Positions 24,669 through 34,418 are shown, counted from the first letter of the stretch. The stretch: DNA of 48,013 nucleotides from Thermoanaerobaculum sp. (GCA_021154885.1 JAJKHS010000129.1:1-48013), one strand, 5' to 3'. Notes: generated by a model from the letters alone, not told the origin. Numbers and translations are program-made.

Positions 24669-25511
24669 TTACCCAAACCGCCCCGTAATGTAATCCTCCG
24701 TCTGCTTCTTCATCGGATTGATGAAGATCTTCTCCGTCGGTCCGTATTCGATCAGCTTGCCGAGGTAGAGGAAGGCGGTAAGGTCGGAGACGCGGGAGGC
24801 CTGCTGCATATTGTGGGTGACGATGACCTGCGTGTACTGGGTCTTCAGGTCCTGCATCAGTTCCTCGATGCGTGCCGTGGCGATGGGGTCGAGGGCCGAG
24901 CAGGGCTCGTCGAGCAGAATCACCTCGGGCTCGACGGCGATCGCCCGCGCGATGCACAGCCGCTGCTGCTGGCCGCCGGACATCCCCAGGGCGCTCTCGT
25001 CCAGACGGTCCTTGACCTCGTCCCAGAGCGCCGCGCTCTTCAGGCTCTTCTCCACGATCTCGTCCAGGTCCCGCTTCTTGTTGATCCCCTGGATGCGGCA
25101 GCCGTAGGCCACGTTCTCGTAAATCGACTTGGGAAACGGGTTCGACTTCTGGAATACCATGCCGATGCGCTTGCGCAGGGCGTTGATGTCCAGCCGCGGA
25201 TCGAAGATGCTGCCGTCCTCGAAGCGGATGTCCCCCTCGATGCGCACGCCGTCGATCAGGTCGTTGAGCCGGTTGATGCAGCGCAGCAGCGTCGACTTGC
25301 CGCAACCCGAGGGACCGATGAACGCCGTGATCTGTTTCTCCGGGATCTCGAGCGAGATCTCGTTCAGCGCCTTCTTCTCCCCGTACCAGAGGGAGAGGTC
25401 CTCGATGCGCAGGATCGGGTTGTCGATCTGCGGCCGGACGGCCCGGTCACGTTCGGCCGCAGTGGCTGCAGCGGTCGCGGCGGTCGCGGTAACTGTCTGG
25501 GTATCAGCCAT
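24669..25511 (-). CDS. pstB: Phosphate ABC transporter ATP-binding protein
   Basis: 280 residues. Walker A is GPSGCGKST, the signature motif is [16 protein letters not shown], Walker B is [14 protein letters not shown] and the switch His is in VTHNMQQA. The family hallmark [20 protein letters not shown] is present. An extra Ala/Thr-rich N-terminus of ~30 residues precedes the domain. The cytoplasmic ATPase powers PstCA. Last gene of the pstSCAB operon; phoU is not found after it. Confidence 0.95.
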   Translation of the reverse strand: MADTQTVTATAATAAATAAERDRAVRPQIDNPILRIEDLSLWYGEKKALNEISLEIPEKQITAFIGPSGCGKSTLLRCINRLNDLIDGVRIEGDIRFEDGSIFDPRLDINALRKRIGMVFQKSNPFPKSIYENVAYGCRIQGINKKRDLDEIVEKSLKSAALWDEVKDRLDESALGMSGGQQQRLCIARAIAVEPEVILLDEPCSALDPIATARIEELMQDLKTQYTQVIVTHNMQQASRVSDLTAFLYLGKLIEYGPTEKIFINPMKKQTEDYITGRFG

Positions 25512-25528
25512 GGCCAGGTTTTCTCTTT

Positions 25529-27247
25529 CTAGACGGCGCTGCCCGCGTACTTGCGCCGCAGGTGGTTGCGCAACGAGATCGCCACCAGGTTCATCAGCGT
25601 CACCACCACGATCAGCAGCAGGGCCGTGGCGAACACCAGCGGCGTCGTAGCCTCGACGTTGGGGCTCTGGAAACCCACGTCATAAATGTGGAAGCCGAGG
25701 TGCATGAACTTCCGCTCGAGGTGGAGGAAAGGGGGCTTGCCGTCGAGCGGCAGGGCCGGAGCCAGCTTGACCATGCCCACGATCATCAGCGGCGCCACCT
25801 CGCCGGCGGCCCGCGCCATGGCCAGGATCATACCGGTGAGAATGCCCGGCGCCGCCGCCGGCACCACCACCCGCCGGATGGTTTCGAACTTGGTGGCGCC
25901 CAGGGCCAGGGAGCCTTCGCGCACGATGCGCGGCACCGCCGCCAGCCCCTCCTCCGCCGCCACGATGACCACCGGCACGGTCAGCAGGGCGAGCGTCAGC
26001 GCCGCCCACAGGATGCCGCCGGTGCCGAAGGTGGGCGCGGGCAGCGACTCCGGGAAGAACAGACGGTCGATGGAGCCGCCCAGCAGGTAGACGAAGAAGC
26101 CCAGGCCGAACATGCCGAAGACGATCGACGGCACGCCCGCCAGGTTGTTGACGGCGATGCGCACCAGCCGCACCAGGAAGCCCTGCCTGGCGTACTCCCG
26201 CAGGTAGAGGGCGGCGAGCACGCCCAAGGGCGCCACGGCGAAGGACATCAAGAAGACCATCATCACCGTGCCGAAGATGGCGGGGAAGATGCCGCCTTCG
26301 GTGTTGGACTCCCGGGGGTCCTGGCTGACGAGCTCCCCCACCCGCCCGACATAGACGCGGAGCTTGGAAAGGGTTCCCATCGCGTTGGGTCGCAGCGCCT
26401 GGAGCACAGTGCCCACCGCCATCTCCTTGGTCTGGCCGTCGGCCGTGCGCATCACCAGTGTCTCAGCCGAGAACCGTTCGCGCAGGGCGGTGAGACGCGA
26501 CGCCAGCTTGTCATACGCCGCTTGGCGCTCGGCGAGCCCGGCGTCGAGGACCGCCTTGCGCCGCGACCGCTCGGCGGCCGGCAGCTTCTGGAGATCGAGC
26601 TTTTTCTCGGCGAGGCGCAGCCGCTCGATCTCGTAGTTGACGTCGCCGATCCCACCCTTCTCCAAATCGTGGATCTTCGCGAGCTCCCGGAGCTTCTGCT
26701 CGTGGAGGGGACCGAACGCCTTCCACACCGCCTCGGGGCCCGAGGCGAGCACCCGGCCGCCACGCCGCAGCTCCGCCATCGTGCCGTAGAAGTTTCCCCA
26801 CTCCAAACGCTCAAGCATCACGACACCCGCCGGGCGGGAGCGCGCGGCGACGTCCTTGGCGTCGAGCCAGACGAAGTCGAGGCCGCTCACGTCGCGGTTG
26901 CCGATCTTCATCCGGATGCGGTCGATGGCTGCCTCCGGTCCCTGAGTGGCGGTGGCCTTGACCTTCGCCGCCTGTTCGACCTCCCAGATTTCGCCGAGGA
27001 CTTTGCGGCCGTCCTTGAGGTCCAGCTCCACCAGGTCGCGCTGCCAGAAATAGCTCAGCCCGTTGACGGCCAGGAGCGTCAGGATGGCGATCACCAGCAG
27101 CAGGTTGAAGGCGAGGGCGCCGCCGCACAGCCAGGTGAGGGCCTTGCCCATGGCCTCGGTGCGGCCCGGCGAGCGTCCGAAGAGGGTGCCGGTGCGGGAG
27201 GCGCGGCCGGCCAGGGCTCCGGAAAGGGAGTGGGAAGCGACGCTCAT
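25529..27247 (-). CDS. pstA: Phosphate ABC transporter permease PstA, long form
   Basis: About 572 residues, roughly twice the length of E. coli PstA. After a first transmembrane helix ([20 protein letters not shown]) there is a ~210-residue periplasmic region with a coiled-coil-like, Arg/Lys/Glu-rich stretch. The permease domain (from ~275) has the EAA-type segment [26 protein letters not shown]. Similar N-terminal extensions occur in DUF3333-type PstA proteins. The start at 27247 is preferred because GGGAG is nine bases upstream; an ATG at 27265 overlapping the pstC stop is the alternative. Confidence 0.92.
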   Translation of the reverse strand: MSVASHSLSGALAGRASRTGTLFGRSPGRTEAMGKALTWLCGGALAFNLLLVIAILTLLAVNGLSYFWQRDLVELDLKDGRKVLGEIWEVEQAAKVKATATQGPEAAIDRIRMKIGNRDVSGLDFVWLDAKDVAARSRPAGVVMLERLEWGNFYGTMAELRRGGRVLASGPEAVWKAFGPLHEQKLRELAKIHDLEKGGIGDVNYEIERLRLAEKKLDLQKLPAAERSRRKAVLDAGLAERQAAYDKLASRLTALRERFSAETLVMRTADGQTKEMAVGTVLQALRPNAMGTLSKLRVYVGRVGELVSQDPRESNTEGGIFPAIFGTVMMVFLMSFAVAPLGVLAALYLREYARQGFLVRLVRIAVNNLAGVPSIVFGMFGLGFFVYLLGGSIDRLFFPESLPAPTFGTGGILWAALTLALLTVPVVIVAAEEGLAAVPRIVREGSLALGATKFETIRRVVVPAAAPGILTGMILAMARAAGEVAPLMIVGMVKLAPALPLDGKPPFLHLERKFMHLGFHIYDVGFQSPNVEATTPLVFATALLLIVVVTLMNLVAISLRNHLRRKYAGSAV

Positions 27248-27264
27248 CTTGGCAGGCTCCCGCA

Positions 27265-29523
27265 TCAGAGCTGAGAGTATCGCTCGCGCAGCCGCTGCCG
27301 CACGAGCTCGGCCACTGTGTTGATGATGAAGGTGATGACGAAGAGGAGCAGCCCGGCCAGGAACAGGGTGCGGTAGAGGGTGCCGCCCTGCGGCGCCTCG
27401 GGGATCTCGACCGCGATGTTGGCCGAGAGGGTGCGGAAACCGTTGAACGGATTCCAGCTCATGATCGGGGTGTTGCCGGTGGCCATGAGGACGATCATCG
27501 TCTCCCCCACCGCGCGGCCGAAGCCGATCATGATCGCCGAAAAGATTCCAGGTGAGGCCGTGGGGAACACCACCTTCGTCACCGTCTGCCAGCGGTTGGC
27601 GCCCAGGGCGAGCGAGCCCGCCACCAGGTTCCGGGGCACGTTCGAGAAGGCGTCCTCGGCGATGGCGAAGATGATCGGGATGACCGCGAAGCCCATGGCG
27701 AGCCCCACCACCACGGCGTTGCGCTGATCGAATCCGAGACCGGTCGAGCGCAGCAGCCACGACTGGAAGTCGCCGGCGAAGGCGAGCTTCTCGAAGCCGC
27801 GCGACAGGGCCACGCAGAGCCAGATGCCCCCGGCCAGCGTGACGACGAACAGCAGCACCTCCGTCCCCACCGGGAAGCGGCCGCGAAAGGCCCGCGGCAG
27901 CGCGTTCCAGAGATACCCCGTCAGCAGTACGGTCAGCGGCAGCACGATCAGGGCCAGGATCAGCGCCGGCACCGCCCTCTCGATGCGGGGCGCCAGCCAC
28001 AGGCCGGCCAGGAACCCGAGCACCACGCTGGGCAGCGACGCCATGATCTCGATCACCGGCTTCAGGTAGCGCTTGTAAGCCGGGTGCATGAACTGCGAGG
28101 TGTACATCGCCCCGAAGACGCCCAGGGGGATGGCCAGCAGCAGCGAGTAGAAAGTCCCTTTGAGCGTGCCCGCCATCAGCGGCACCAGCGACAGCTTGGG
28201 CTCCAGGTCGTTCGAGGCGCCGCTCGATTGCCAGACGTACTGCGGCTCGTTGTAGCCCTCGTACCAGACCTTGCCGAACAGAGACTTCAGGGTCACCTCG
28301 GGGTGGGGGTTGGCGATGGCGAGCTCGGCAATGGTCCCAGCACCCGCCTGGCCGGTCCCGGCCATGAAGGCGCCGTCGGCCTTGGGGGAATAGAACATCG
28401 CCGTCAAGTTCGCCACCGGGGCCGGTCCCGTCCACAGGGTGCGGTCGGCGGTGGAGAAGAAGAGGCCGAGATGATTGCCGCTCGCGGCCAGGAAGCTCTT
28501 GTCGCGCTGCGACGGGGCAATCACTCGCACGGCGGCCGGCTGGCGGGGGAACTCGTGAACGCGCTCGAGCCGCTGCGTGTCGTCCGGCTGGCGCACCGCG
28601 AACCATACGGAGAGGGCGCCGTTGTCCTGGCCCACGGCCAGCGACTTGCCGCCGAGCAGCAGGTTGAGCGCGGTCACCGGCGCGCCGGCGTTCGCCACCT
28701 TGAGCTCGCCCGGCTGGGCGCCTTCGAGCGGCCACCAGAGCAGGTCGCCGCCCGCGGTGCCGGCGTAGAGGTTGCGCTGCTGCGGATCGAGGACCATGGC
28801 CGTCACCTGGCCCGGCACGGCGATCTCGGCGCGGCTCAGCGACTCGCTGCTCTCGCCGGTCATCTCGTTCTTTTCCAGGGCCCGCCGCACCACGGCCAGC
28901 TTGCCATCGGCCAGCACGGCGGCGGCGGTGGCGGCGCCTTCGTCGTCGATCTGGGCGGCGAAGGCGCTCAAAGGTCGGTGCTGGGGATCGAGCTCCAGGA
29001 AGACGGGCGGCGTCACGTCCGGCGTCACCACCCGGTCGCTGCCCTGGAAGGTGACGCTGAACTCCATCTTCTTGATCAGCACCCGGCCGTCGCCGGTGGC
29101 GGCGGCGAAGGCCCGGCTCTGCGCCGGCACGGTCATGCCGGCCAGGACGGGCGCCAGCGCGGGGGAGGAGTAGACCTCCTTGCCGTCGTCCAGACGGACG
29201 ACGCGGACGACTCCCCCCGCGTCCAGAGAGGCCACGTGGGTGCGGTGCTCGTCGGCGAGCAGAGCTCCGATCCGGCTGGCGCCGGGCACGGCCACCTGAC
29301 GCACCAGCGTGACCTTCGCCGGGAACGTCATGGGCGCGACCTCGATCAGGATGAAGATCAGGATGCCCAGGATACTGGCGATGATGGCGATGCCGCCCGC
29401 CGAGACCACCCAGCGGGCGGCGCGGTCCGCCACCAGCCGCCGGCGGGGCGTCTCGCGGCTGCGGTTGCGCAGCCGGAGACGGGCTTCCGGTGAGTCGGCG
29501 ACTCTCTCCTCCGGGTTCGCCAT
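27265..29523 (-). CDS. pstC: Phosphate ABC transporter permease PstC with periplasmic beta-propeller-like insert
   Basis: 752 residues. One transmembrane helix (~38-62) is followed by ~380 residues of repeated beta-strand units resembling a WD40/propeller fold (HVASLDAGGVVRVVRLDDG, NLYAGTAGGDLLWWPLEG, KSLAVGQDNGALSVWF). The permease domain (~445-752) carries AGSLALGANRWQTVTKVVFPTASPGIFS. The insert should lie in the periplasm, facing PstS. The stop overlaps or abuts pstA, and the start is four bases from the pstS stop. The combination is longer than E. coli PstC (319 aa) but resembles long PstC forms of other bacteria. Confidence 0.92.
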   Translation of the reverse strand: MANPEERVADSPEARLRLRNRSRETPRRRLVADRAARWVVSAGGIAIIASILGILIFILIEVAPMTFPAKVTLVRQVAVPGASRIGALLADEHRTHVASLDAGGVVRVVRLDDGKEVYSSPALAPVLAGMTVPAQSRAFAAATGDGRVLIKKMEFSVTFQGSDRVVTPDVTPPVFLELDPQHRPLSAFAAQIDDEGAATAAAVLADGKLAVVRRALEKNEMTGESSESLSRAEIAVPGQVTAMVLDPQQRNLYAGTAGGDLLWWPLEGAQPGELKVANAGAPVTALNLLLGGKSLAVGQDNGALSVWFAVRQPDDTQRLERVHEFPRQPAAVRVIAPSQRDKSFLAASGNHLGLFFSTADRTLWTGPAPVANLTAMFYSPKADGAFMAGTGQAGAGTIAELAIANPHPEVTLKSLFGKVWYEGYNEPQYVWQSSGASNDLEPKLSLVPLMAGTLKGTFYSLLLAIPLGVFGAMYTSQFMHPAYKRYLKPVIEIMASLPSVVLGFLAGLWLAPRIERAVPALILALIVLPLTVLLTGYLWNALPRAFRGRFPVGTEVLLFVVTLAGGIWLCVALSRGFEKLAFAGDFQSWLLRSTGLGFDQRNAVVVGLAMGFAVIPIIFAIAEDAFSNVPRNLVAGSLALGANRWQTVTKVVFPTASPGIFSAIMIGFGRAVGETMIVLMATGNTPIMSWNPFNGFRTLSANIAVEIPEAPQGGTLYRTLFLAGLLLFVITFIINTVAELVRQRLRERYSQL

Positions 29524-29527
29524 TCGT

Positions 29528-30508
29528 TTACTGGAGCTTCGCCAGCTCCTCCTGGACGATCTTGGAGGTGAGGGGGATGAAGCCGTCCTTGACGACCGTC
29601 TGCTGCCCCTGCTGCGACAGGACGTATTTGAGGAACTCGCGGACGAGAGGATCGAAAGGTTTATTGGGGGCCTTGTTGACATAGACGTAGAGGAAACGCG
29701 CCAGCGGGTACTTGCCAGAGATCACGTTCTCCGCGCTGTCGTCGATGCACTGGCCGGGCTTGGCGGCCACCGGCACGGCCCGCACGCCTGAGGTCTTGTA
29801 GCCGATGCCGCTGTAGCCGATGGCATACTTGTCCTCGGTGACACCCTGCACCACCGAGGCCGAGCCCGGCTGCTCCTTGACCGTGGCCTTGTAGTCGCCT
29901 TTGCAGAGCGCGTGCTCCTTGAAGTAGCCGTAGGTGCCGGAGGCGGAGTTGCGGCCGTAGAGGCTGATCGGCTGACTCGCCCAGCCGCCCTCGGTCACCC
30001 CGGCGTCGCCCCACTTGTTGATCGCCTTGCCGCCGCAGGCGCGGCCCTGCGAGAAGATGCCGTCGATCTGCTGCATCGTCAGGCATTTGACCGGGTTGTC
30101 CTTGTTCACGAAGACGCCGATGCCGTCCACCGCGACACGGACCGCCGTGGGCTTGTAGCCGTACTTCTTCTCGAAGGCGTCGATCTCCTCCGCCTTCATG
30201 GTGCGGCTCATGGGGCCGAGCTGCGAGGTGCCCTGGATGAGCGCCGGCGGCGCCGTCGTCGAGCCCTTGCCCTCGATCTGGATGCGGATGTTGGGATACT
30301 CCTTCTTGTAACCCTCGGCCCACAACGTCATCAGGTTGTTGAGTGTATCCGAGCCCACCGAGCTCAGGTTGCCCGACACGCCGCTCGTCTTGCTGTAAGC
30401 CGGGATGCTCGCGTCGACCTTGACGGCCTGGGCCTGCGCCATGCTCCCGATGCTCGCGCCAAGGGCCAGCGCCAGGGCCAAGGGAGCTATCTTGCGATTC
30501 CGCATCAT
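29528..30508 (-). CDS. pstS: Periplasmic phosphate-binding protein
   Basis: 326 residues with a signal peptide ([21 protein letters not shown]). Phosphate-contacting loops are visible: [21 protein letters not shown] and [12 protein letters not shown]. The protein binds inorganic phosphate and delivers it to PstCA. AAGGAG sits six bases before ATG 30508. It is the first gene of the operon, with a Pho box on its own strand ~110 bases upstream, so strong induction under phosphate limitation is expected. Confidence 0.95.
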   Translation of the reverse strand: MMRNRKIAPLALALALGASIGSMAQAQAVKVDASIPAYSKTSGVSGNLSSVGSDTLNNLMTLWAEGYKKEYPNIRIQIEGKGSTTAPPALIQGTSQLGPMSRTMKAEEIDAFEKKYGYKPTAVRVAVDGIGVFVNKDNPVKCLTMQQIDGIFSQGRACGGKAINKWGDAGVTEGGWASQPISLYGRNSASGTYGYFKEHALCKGDYKATVKEQPGSASVVQGVTEDKYAIGYSGIGYKTSGVRAVPVAAKPGQCIDDSAENVISGKYPLARFLYVYVNKAPNKPFDPLVREFLKYVLSQQGQQTVVKDGFIPLTSKIVQEELAKLQ

Positions 30509-30617
30509 CAATCTCTCCTTATCGTCAGGGTTGAATTGGCTGCGCTTTGGGCGGAGCGGTTCCACCAGTCCGCAGGAGGAGTCTCGCAAAAGGGTTTGGC
30601 AGCCCGCCTACCGTCGT

Positions 30618-30635
30618 GTGACAGCGGCGTGACAA
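30618..30635 (-). promoter_or_regulatory. Pho box for the pst operon
   Basis: On the minus strand, TTGTCAC-GCCG-CTGTCAC matches the PhoB consensus of two CTGTCA(T/C) 7-mers separated by four bases. It points towards pstS and lies 110 bases upstream of its start. Confidence 0.75.
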
Positions 30636-30640
30636 CGCTC

Positions 30641-30658
30641 CTGTCGCAGGGCTGTCAC
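30641..30658 (+). promoter_or_regulatory. Pho box for the divergent porin gene
   Basis: CTGTCGC-AGGG-CTGTCAC on the plus strand follows the same 7-4-7 pattern, five bases from the opposite-strand box and 102 bases before the porin ATG. A TATGCT at 30691-30696 could be its -10. Confidence 0.72.
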
Positions 30659-30760
30659 CAGAGCGTCGCAAGACCGTACATCGCGGTCCCTATGCTGACG
30701 CCAACTCGCAAGAGCCAGAGAGCACCTCAACTGAAAAATCCCATGGAAAAGGAGAGCAGG

Positions 30761-32074
30761 ATGCGCAGAACCGCTCTATTCAAGGCTGGCCTGCTGGCGC
30801 TCGTCCTGACGCTGCCGGCCGCCTCCGTCGCCACGGCGCAGGTGACGGGCTTGTATTACCAGGAGGTTGAGAAGGACGGCCGCTTGTACGTGTTCAACAC
30901 CCCGGAGCGGTATCAGTCCTGGCAGTCGTCCGGCGACGTCGGCACGGCCATCACCCTGGTCGGCCGCGGCCCCAACGGCGAGACGATCGTCGCCGAGAAC
31001 GAGACCGCGATGGACCTCTACCTCTTCAAGCACAACCTTCCCGCCTACGACCGCCCGACACCGAAGCCGGCCAAGGCCGCGGACTATCCGGCCAACAAAT
31101 TCGGCATCCGCGTCTACGCCGACGCGAGCTCGAAGGAGAACAAGGACGATTTCACGGGCAAGAAGAGCAACGACAGCGGCGTGGGCGTCGACGTCAAGCG
31201 CACCTACTTCACCTTCACCCATCAGTTCGACCCCGTGTGGTCCGCCCAGTTCCAGTCCGACATCGGCGACCAGGGCGCCCGCCGCTTCGACGTGTTCGTG
31301 AAGAAGGCTTATATCCAGGCTCAGCTCAACCCGCTCGCCACCTTGCGCCTCGGCTCCGCCGACACGCCGTGGGTACCCTACGTCGAGGGCCTCTACGGCC
31401 TGCGCTACGTCGAGCAGGAGATCGCCGACCGCCTGAGCTTCGGCACCTCGGCCGAGTGGGGTTTCCACGTCCTCGGCGGCAGCCCTCTCGTGAGCTATTA
31501 CGTGACTGTTGGCAACGGCCGCGGCTACAGCAACCCCACGCGCAGCAAGAGCGTCGACTTCGAGGGCCGGCTCGCCGTCACTCCCGTCGCCGGCCTGGCC
31601 CTCGCGGTCGGCGGCTACAGCGGCAAGCGCGGTCAGGACACCGACCAGGTCCCGGCCCTGCACACCGCCACCCGCAGCGACGCCCTGATCGCCTACAGCA
31701 ACAGTTTTTTCAAGATCGGCGGCGAATATTTCCAGTCGGACAACTGGAACAACGTGACCACGATCGCCAAGGACAAGGCCGACGGCACGTCGGTCTGGGC
31801 CCAGGTCAACTTCAACCCCGAGTGGTCCATCTTCGGCCGTTACGACACCGCCAAGCTCAGCAAGGATTTGAAACCGAACCTCAAAGAAACCTATTACAAC
31901 GCCGGTCTTCAATGGACGATCAACAAGGCGTTCGCCGCCTCGCTGGTCTACAAGTACGACGAGGTCAAGGGCGGCACCTTCTCAACCGGCGACGCCGGCA
32001 CCACCGGCTCGGTGAACGCGGGCAGCAAGGGCAAGTTCCAGGAGATCGGCGTCTACACGGTCTACAACTTCTAG
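30761..32074 (+). CDS. Outer-membrane porin, probably phosphate-selective
   Basis: 437 residues with a signal peptide (KAGLLALVLTLPAASVATA). The mature protein is rich in alternating aromatic beta-strands (FGIRVYADASSKENKDDF, RTYFTFTHQFDPVWSAQFQ, LIAYSNSFFKIGGEYFQS) and ends with the barrel signature VYTVYNF, with a terminal Phe. AAGGAG is six bases before ATG 30761. The Pho box and divergent pst operon imply phosphate or polyphosphate uptake, similar in role to OprP/OprO. The sequence itself does not prove selectivity. A strong terminator follows, so it is monocistronic. Confidence 0.82.
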   Translation: MRRTALFKAGLLALVLTLPAASVATAQVTGLYYQEVEKDGRLYVFNTPERYQSWQSSGDVGTAITLVGRGPNGETIVAENETAMDLYLFKHNLPAYDRPTPKPAKAADYPANKFGIRVYADASSKENKDDFTGKKSNDSGVGVDVKRTYFTFTHQFDPVWSAQFQSDIGDQGARRFDVFVKKAYIQAQLNPLATLRLGSADTPWVPYVEGLYGLRYVEQEIADRLSFGTSAEWGFHVLGGSPLVSYYVTVGNGRGYSNPTRSKSVDFEGRLAVTPVAGLALAVGGYSGKRGQDTDQVPALHTATRSDALIAYSNSFFKIGGEYFQSDNWNNVTTIAKDKADGTSVWAQVNFNPEWSIFGRYDTAKLSKDLKPNLKETYYNAGLQWTINKAFAASLVYKYDEVKGGTFSTGDAGTTGSVNAGSKGKFQEIGVYTVYNF

Positions 32075-32095
32075 AACCGGTCTCCTTCTCTATAC

Positions 32096-32127
32096 GGGGA
32101 TGCCGCTCGCTCGGCATCCCCTTTTTT
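32096..32127 (+). terminator. Rho-independent terminator after the porin gene
   Basis: A GGGGATGCCG / CGGCATCCCC stem with a six-base loop is followed by six T's. It lies 22 bases after the porin stop. Confidence 0.9.
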
Positions 32128-32153
32128 ATTGCCCGATCACAACGTCGCCAACG

Positions 32154-32335
32154 CCCCTTCGGGGCTGACCCTCACTCTCCCAACCCTCTCTCTCCCGGCC
32201 TCCCCCCCGGCCGCCGGGAGAGAGAGGGCTAAAACAGCCTCTTCTTGTCTTTTCTTTCAGACTAACCCCTCCCTCTTCTCCCGGCGGCCGGGGGGGAGGC
32301 CGGGAGAAGAGGGCCGGGGTGATGAGGGTCCCCGA
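32154..32335. repeat. Long GC-rich dispersed repeat, copy 1
   Basis: About 180 bp of nested palindromes: CCTCACTCTCCCAACCC near the start, inner CTCTCTCTCCCGGC with its complement, and GAGGGCCGGGGTGATGAGGG at the end. A second copy is at 36753-36971. Non-coding. Confidence 0.7.
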
Positions 32336-32349
32336 CGGTGCGAGTAGAA

Positions 32350-32369
32350 CTAAGAGCGTGTCTCGAAAG
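32350..32369. repeat. Isolated MITE-type terminal repeat
   Basis: TAAGAGCGTGTCTCGAAAGT resembles the terminal repeat of the elements at 13451 and 34249. No partner end is visible, so it is a solo end, 15 bases beyond the stop of the next gene. Confidence 0.45.
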
Positions 32370-32383
32370 TACGGTTTCTTCCA

Positions 32384-33736
32384 TCAGATCTTCACCCGCA
32401 AAAACCCCATCCACGAAAACGGCGTGTCGCCGTAATCTCCCTTCAGCTCCCGCGGTACCAGGGCCACGCTGCCGAGGACGCCCAGGCCGCCGCGGAAGCT
32501 CGCCATTCGCACGCCATCCCAGATGTAGCCGAGGGAGAGCTTGCCCACGTCGAAGGTCCTCCCCGTTCCGTGGCCGGCCAGCTCGTCGTTCTCCTGACGC
32601 TCGACCCGTCCGAACAGGGTGTTCCGCTCTCCGAGGGTGGCGGCCGATTCCAGCAGAAAGCTGTTCGTGCTCCGCCCGGGATTGCGGTCGTTGCGCCCCC
32701 AGGCGAACGTGGTCTGCCAGTTGCCCGCGGCGAGAGGGCGGTTCAGGACCGCCGACGCCGTGGTGCGATCGACGTCGATCTCGGGCTCGAGTTGCTCCGG
32801 GCTGTGGAGATGGCCGCGGCTCACCTGGAAGGACCAGTCCGGCGTCGGGTTCAACGTCAGCCGCACAGACCAGGAATCCATCTTGGGGCTCTCGATGTCG
32901 TTGCGGTTCTGGTCCGGCTCGCGGCCGGTGAAGATCGAGCCCTCCAGCTTGAAACCGTCATGGATCCAGCCCAGAGTGGCGACGCCGAAGGTGACGTGGG
33001 TGGAGTCGAGCCAGTGGTGGCCGAGGGGCGCCTCCGGATTGTCCACACCTGAGAAGCGGTGCATGTAGGTGGCCGGACCCAGGGCCGGCTCGCCCGGCAG
33101 GCCGGCGTAGATGAAGACCGAGCTGTGGTCGTCCGCGGCACCCAGAGGCACGCTCCAGGTCGCGGCCAGCTCCATGAACAGGTCGTGCGGATGCTGGTGA
33201 TCCACCAGAGGCGTGACACCGTTGGCCGTCTCGCCGGTCTGCAGAAGCAGCGGATAACCTTCGCGGCCGAGGGTCCCGGGCTCGGCGGAGAGCATGGCCC
33301 GCAGACCCAGCCGGCCGGAGCCGAGGGGCCGCGTCGCCATGCCCATGAGCATGTTCTCGCTGAAGGTCTTGGTGTCCCCCCGGGGGCCGCCCTGGCGGTC
33401 ATAGATCAGGTTGGCGAAGCCGTGGGTCATCAGGTGCCAGCCGTTCCACTCCGTGTGGACGCCGGTGTGCGGGGTCGAGTCCGGCTGCCAGGCCGTCCCC
33501 GAAGTCTCGCGTGACATGCTGTAGGAGCCGAGCATGCCCGGCATCTCGTGCATGTGCTCCATGCCAGGCATGTCCTTCATGCCCTTCATGTTCTTCATGT
33601 CGTGTCCTTCCATACCCGACATGTCGTGCTGATGCTCCGGCGGAGCGGGCGCGGGCGTCGGCTCCTGGGCCCGGAGGGGAACCGTGATCGAGAGGGAAAG
33701 CGCCAAGGCGCTGAGGGCTTGGAAAATTCGCATCAT
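32384..33736 (-). CDS. Outer-membrane beta-barrel with Met/His-rich N-terminus
   Basis: 450 residues. A signal peptide (LSALALSLSITVPLRAQ) is followed by a Met/His-rich stretch (HQHDMSGMEGHDMKNMKG, MPGMEHMHEMPGML), a typical copper- or silver-binding sequence. The rest is a predicted barrel with many aromatic strands and HLMTHGFANLIYD. It ends FLRVKI. AGGAG lies nine bases before the ATG. The Met-rich segment is like that of CopB/PcoB-type copper proteins, but the barrel itself I place only as an outer-membrane protein. A Cys/His-rich secreted protein is encoded just upstream on the same strand. Confidence 0.75.
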   Translation of the reverse strand: MMRIFQALSALALSLSITVPLRAQEPTPAPAPPEHQHDMSGMEGHDMKNMKGMKDMPGMEHMHEMPGMLGSYSMSRETSGTAWQPDSTPHTGVHTEWNGWHLMTHGFANLIYDRQGGPRGDTKTFSENMLMGMATRPLGSGRLGLRAMLSAEPGTLGREGYPLLLQTGETANGVTPLVDHQHPHDLFMELAATWSVPLGAADDHSSVFIYAGLPGEPALGPATYMHRFSGVDNPEAPLGHHWLDSTHVTFGVATLGWIHDGFKLEGSIFTGREPDQNRNDIESPKMDSWSVRLTLNPTPDWSFQVSRGHLHSPEQLEPEIDVDRTTASAVLNRPLAAGNWQTTFAWGRNDRNPGRSTNSFLLESAATLGERNTLFGRVERQENDELAGHGTGRTFDVGKLSLGYIWDGVRMASFRGGLGVLGSVALVPRELKGDYGDTPFSWMGFLRVKI

Positions 33737-33829
33737 GACCAGAAACTCCTGAAGAAAGTTCGCTCCACGCGCCGCCTGGCGAGCACGAGCCCGCCACGAC
33801 GGCGCCGCTACGGCGGAGGGTCAGGAGCT

Positions 33830-34171
33830 TCAGGTCAGGGGAACGTGGTCGATCGAGGGGACGAACAGGGAGCCCAACCGGTCCGGGACCGGTGCCGCCA
33901 GATCCTGGAAGGACAGGACTCCGGGCAGGGTCGGCGCGACGCCAATCACCGCCGCGCCCTGGCACGCCTGATCGCACAGGATGTGGCCGCCCTTCACCGG
34001 ATCGCAGCAGTCGTGATCGCTCTTCGCGGGTTTCGGAGAAGGCTGTTCATGGCAGGACGCATGGCTCGCCATCACGGCCGGCCGCGCCGCCGCATGGCAG
34101 GGGTGGGGCCCGGCGCTCAACCCCAGGGTGAGCGCCAGCAACAGGAGAAGGGTGACGGAAAGGCGTCGCAT
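33830..34171 (-). CDS. Secreted Cys/His-rich protein, possibly metal-binding
   Basis: 113 residues. A signal peptide (LSVTLLLLLALTLGLSAG) is followed by a region with PHPCHAA, MASHASCHEQ, SDHDCCDPVKGGHILCDQAC. These Cys/His clusters are usual in small periplasmic proteins of copper loci. ATG 34171 is chosen because it places the signal peptide at the N-terminus; the in-frame ATG at 34210 adds a charged extension. It lies 93 bases upstream of the Met-rich barrel gene and is probably co-transcribed. Confidence 0.65.
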   Translation of the reverse strand: MRRLSVTLLLLLALTLGLSAGPHPCHAAARPAVMASHASCHEQPSPKPAKSDHDCCDPVKGGHILCDQACQGAAVIGVAPTLPGVLSFQDLAAPVPDRLGSLFVPSIDHVPLT

Positions 34172-34248
34172 GGCTTCGGTCCGGCCGCGAGGCGACCGGA
34201 GAGGAATCATACCTCACGGCAATAGGAACCAGGTGATCCAGATCTCTC

Positions 34249-34418
34249 TGAGAGGGTGTCTGAAAGTCTCGACAGCGGCACCGCGCCCGGGATTGAAATC
34301 CCGGGCTACCGACGGTGGTCCCTGCGGGACCGCAGTTTTCGTTCTCTTTGGTCCCGCAGGGACCACCGTCGGTAGCCCGGGTCTTCAGCCCCGGGCCGCC
34401 TTTCCAGACACCCTCTAA
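34249..34418. mobile_element. MITE-like element with 32-bp perfect inner inverted repeat
   Basis: The ends GAGAGGGTGTCTGAAAG (left) and CTTTCCAGACACCCTC (right) are terminal inverted repeats. Inside, 34300-34331 is perfectly complementary to 34350-34381 (CCCGGGCTACC...). There is no coding sequence. It is related by its ends to 13451-13568. Confidence 0.7.

Noticed and set aside
25529-28735. A 1068-codon minus-strand frame joining pstA to upstream sequence
   Set aside because: The upstream part is an out-of-frame reading of pstC. The true pstA starts at 27247 or 27265.
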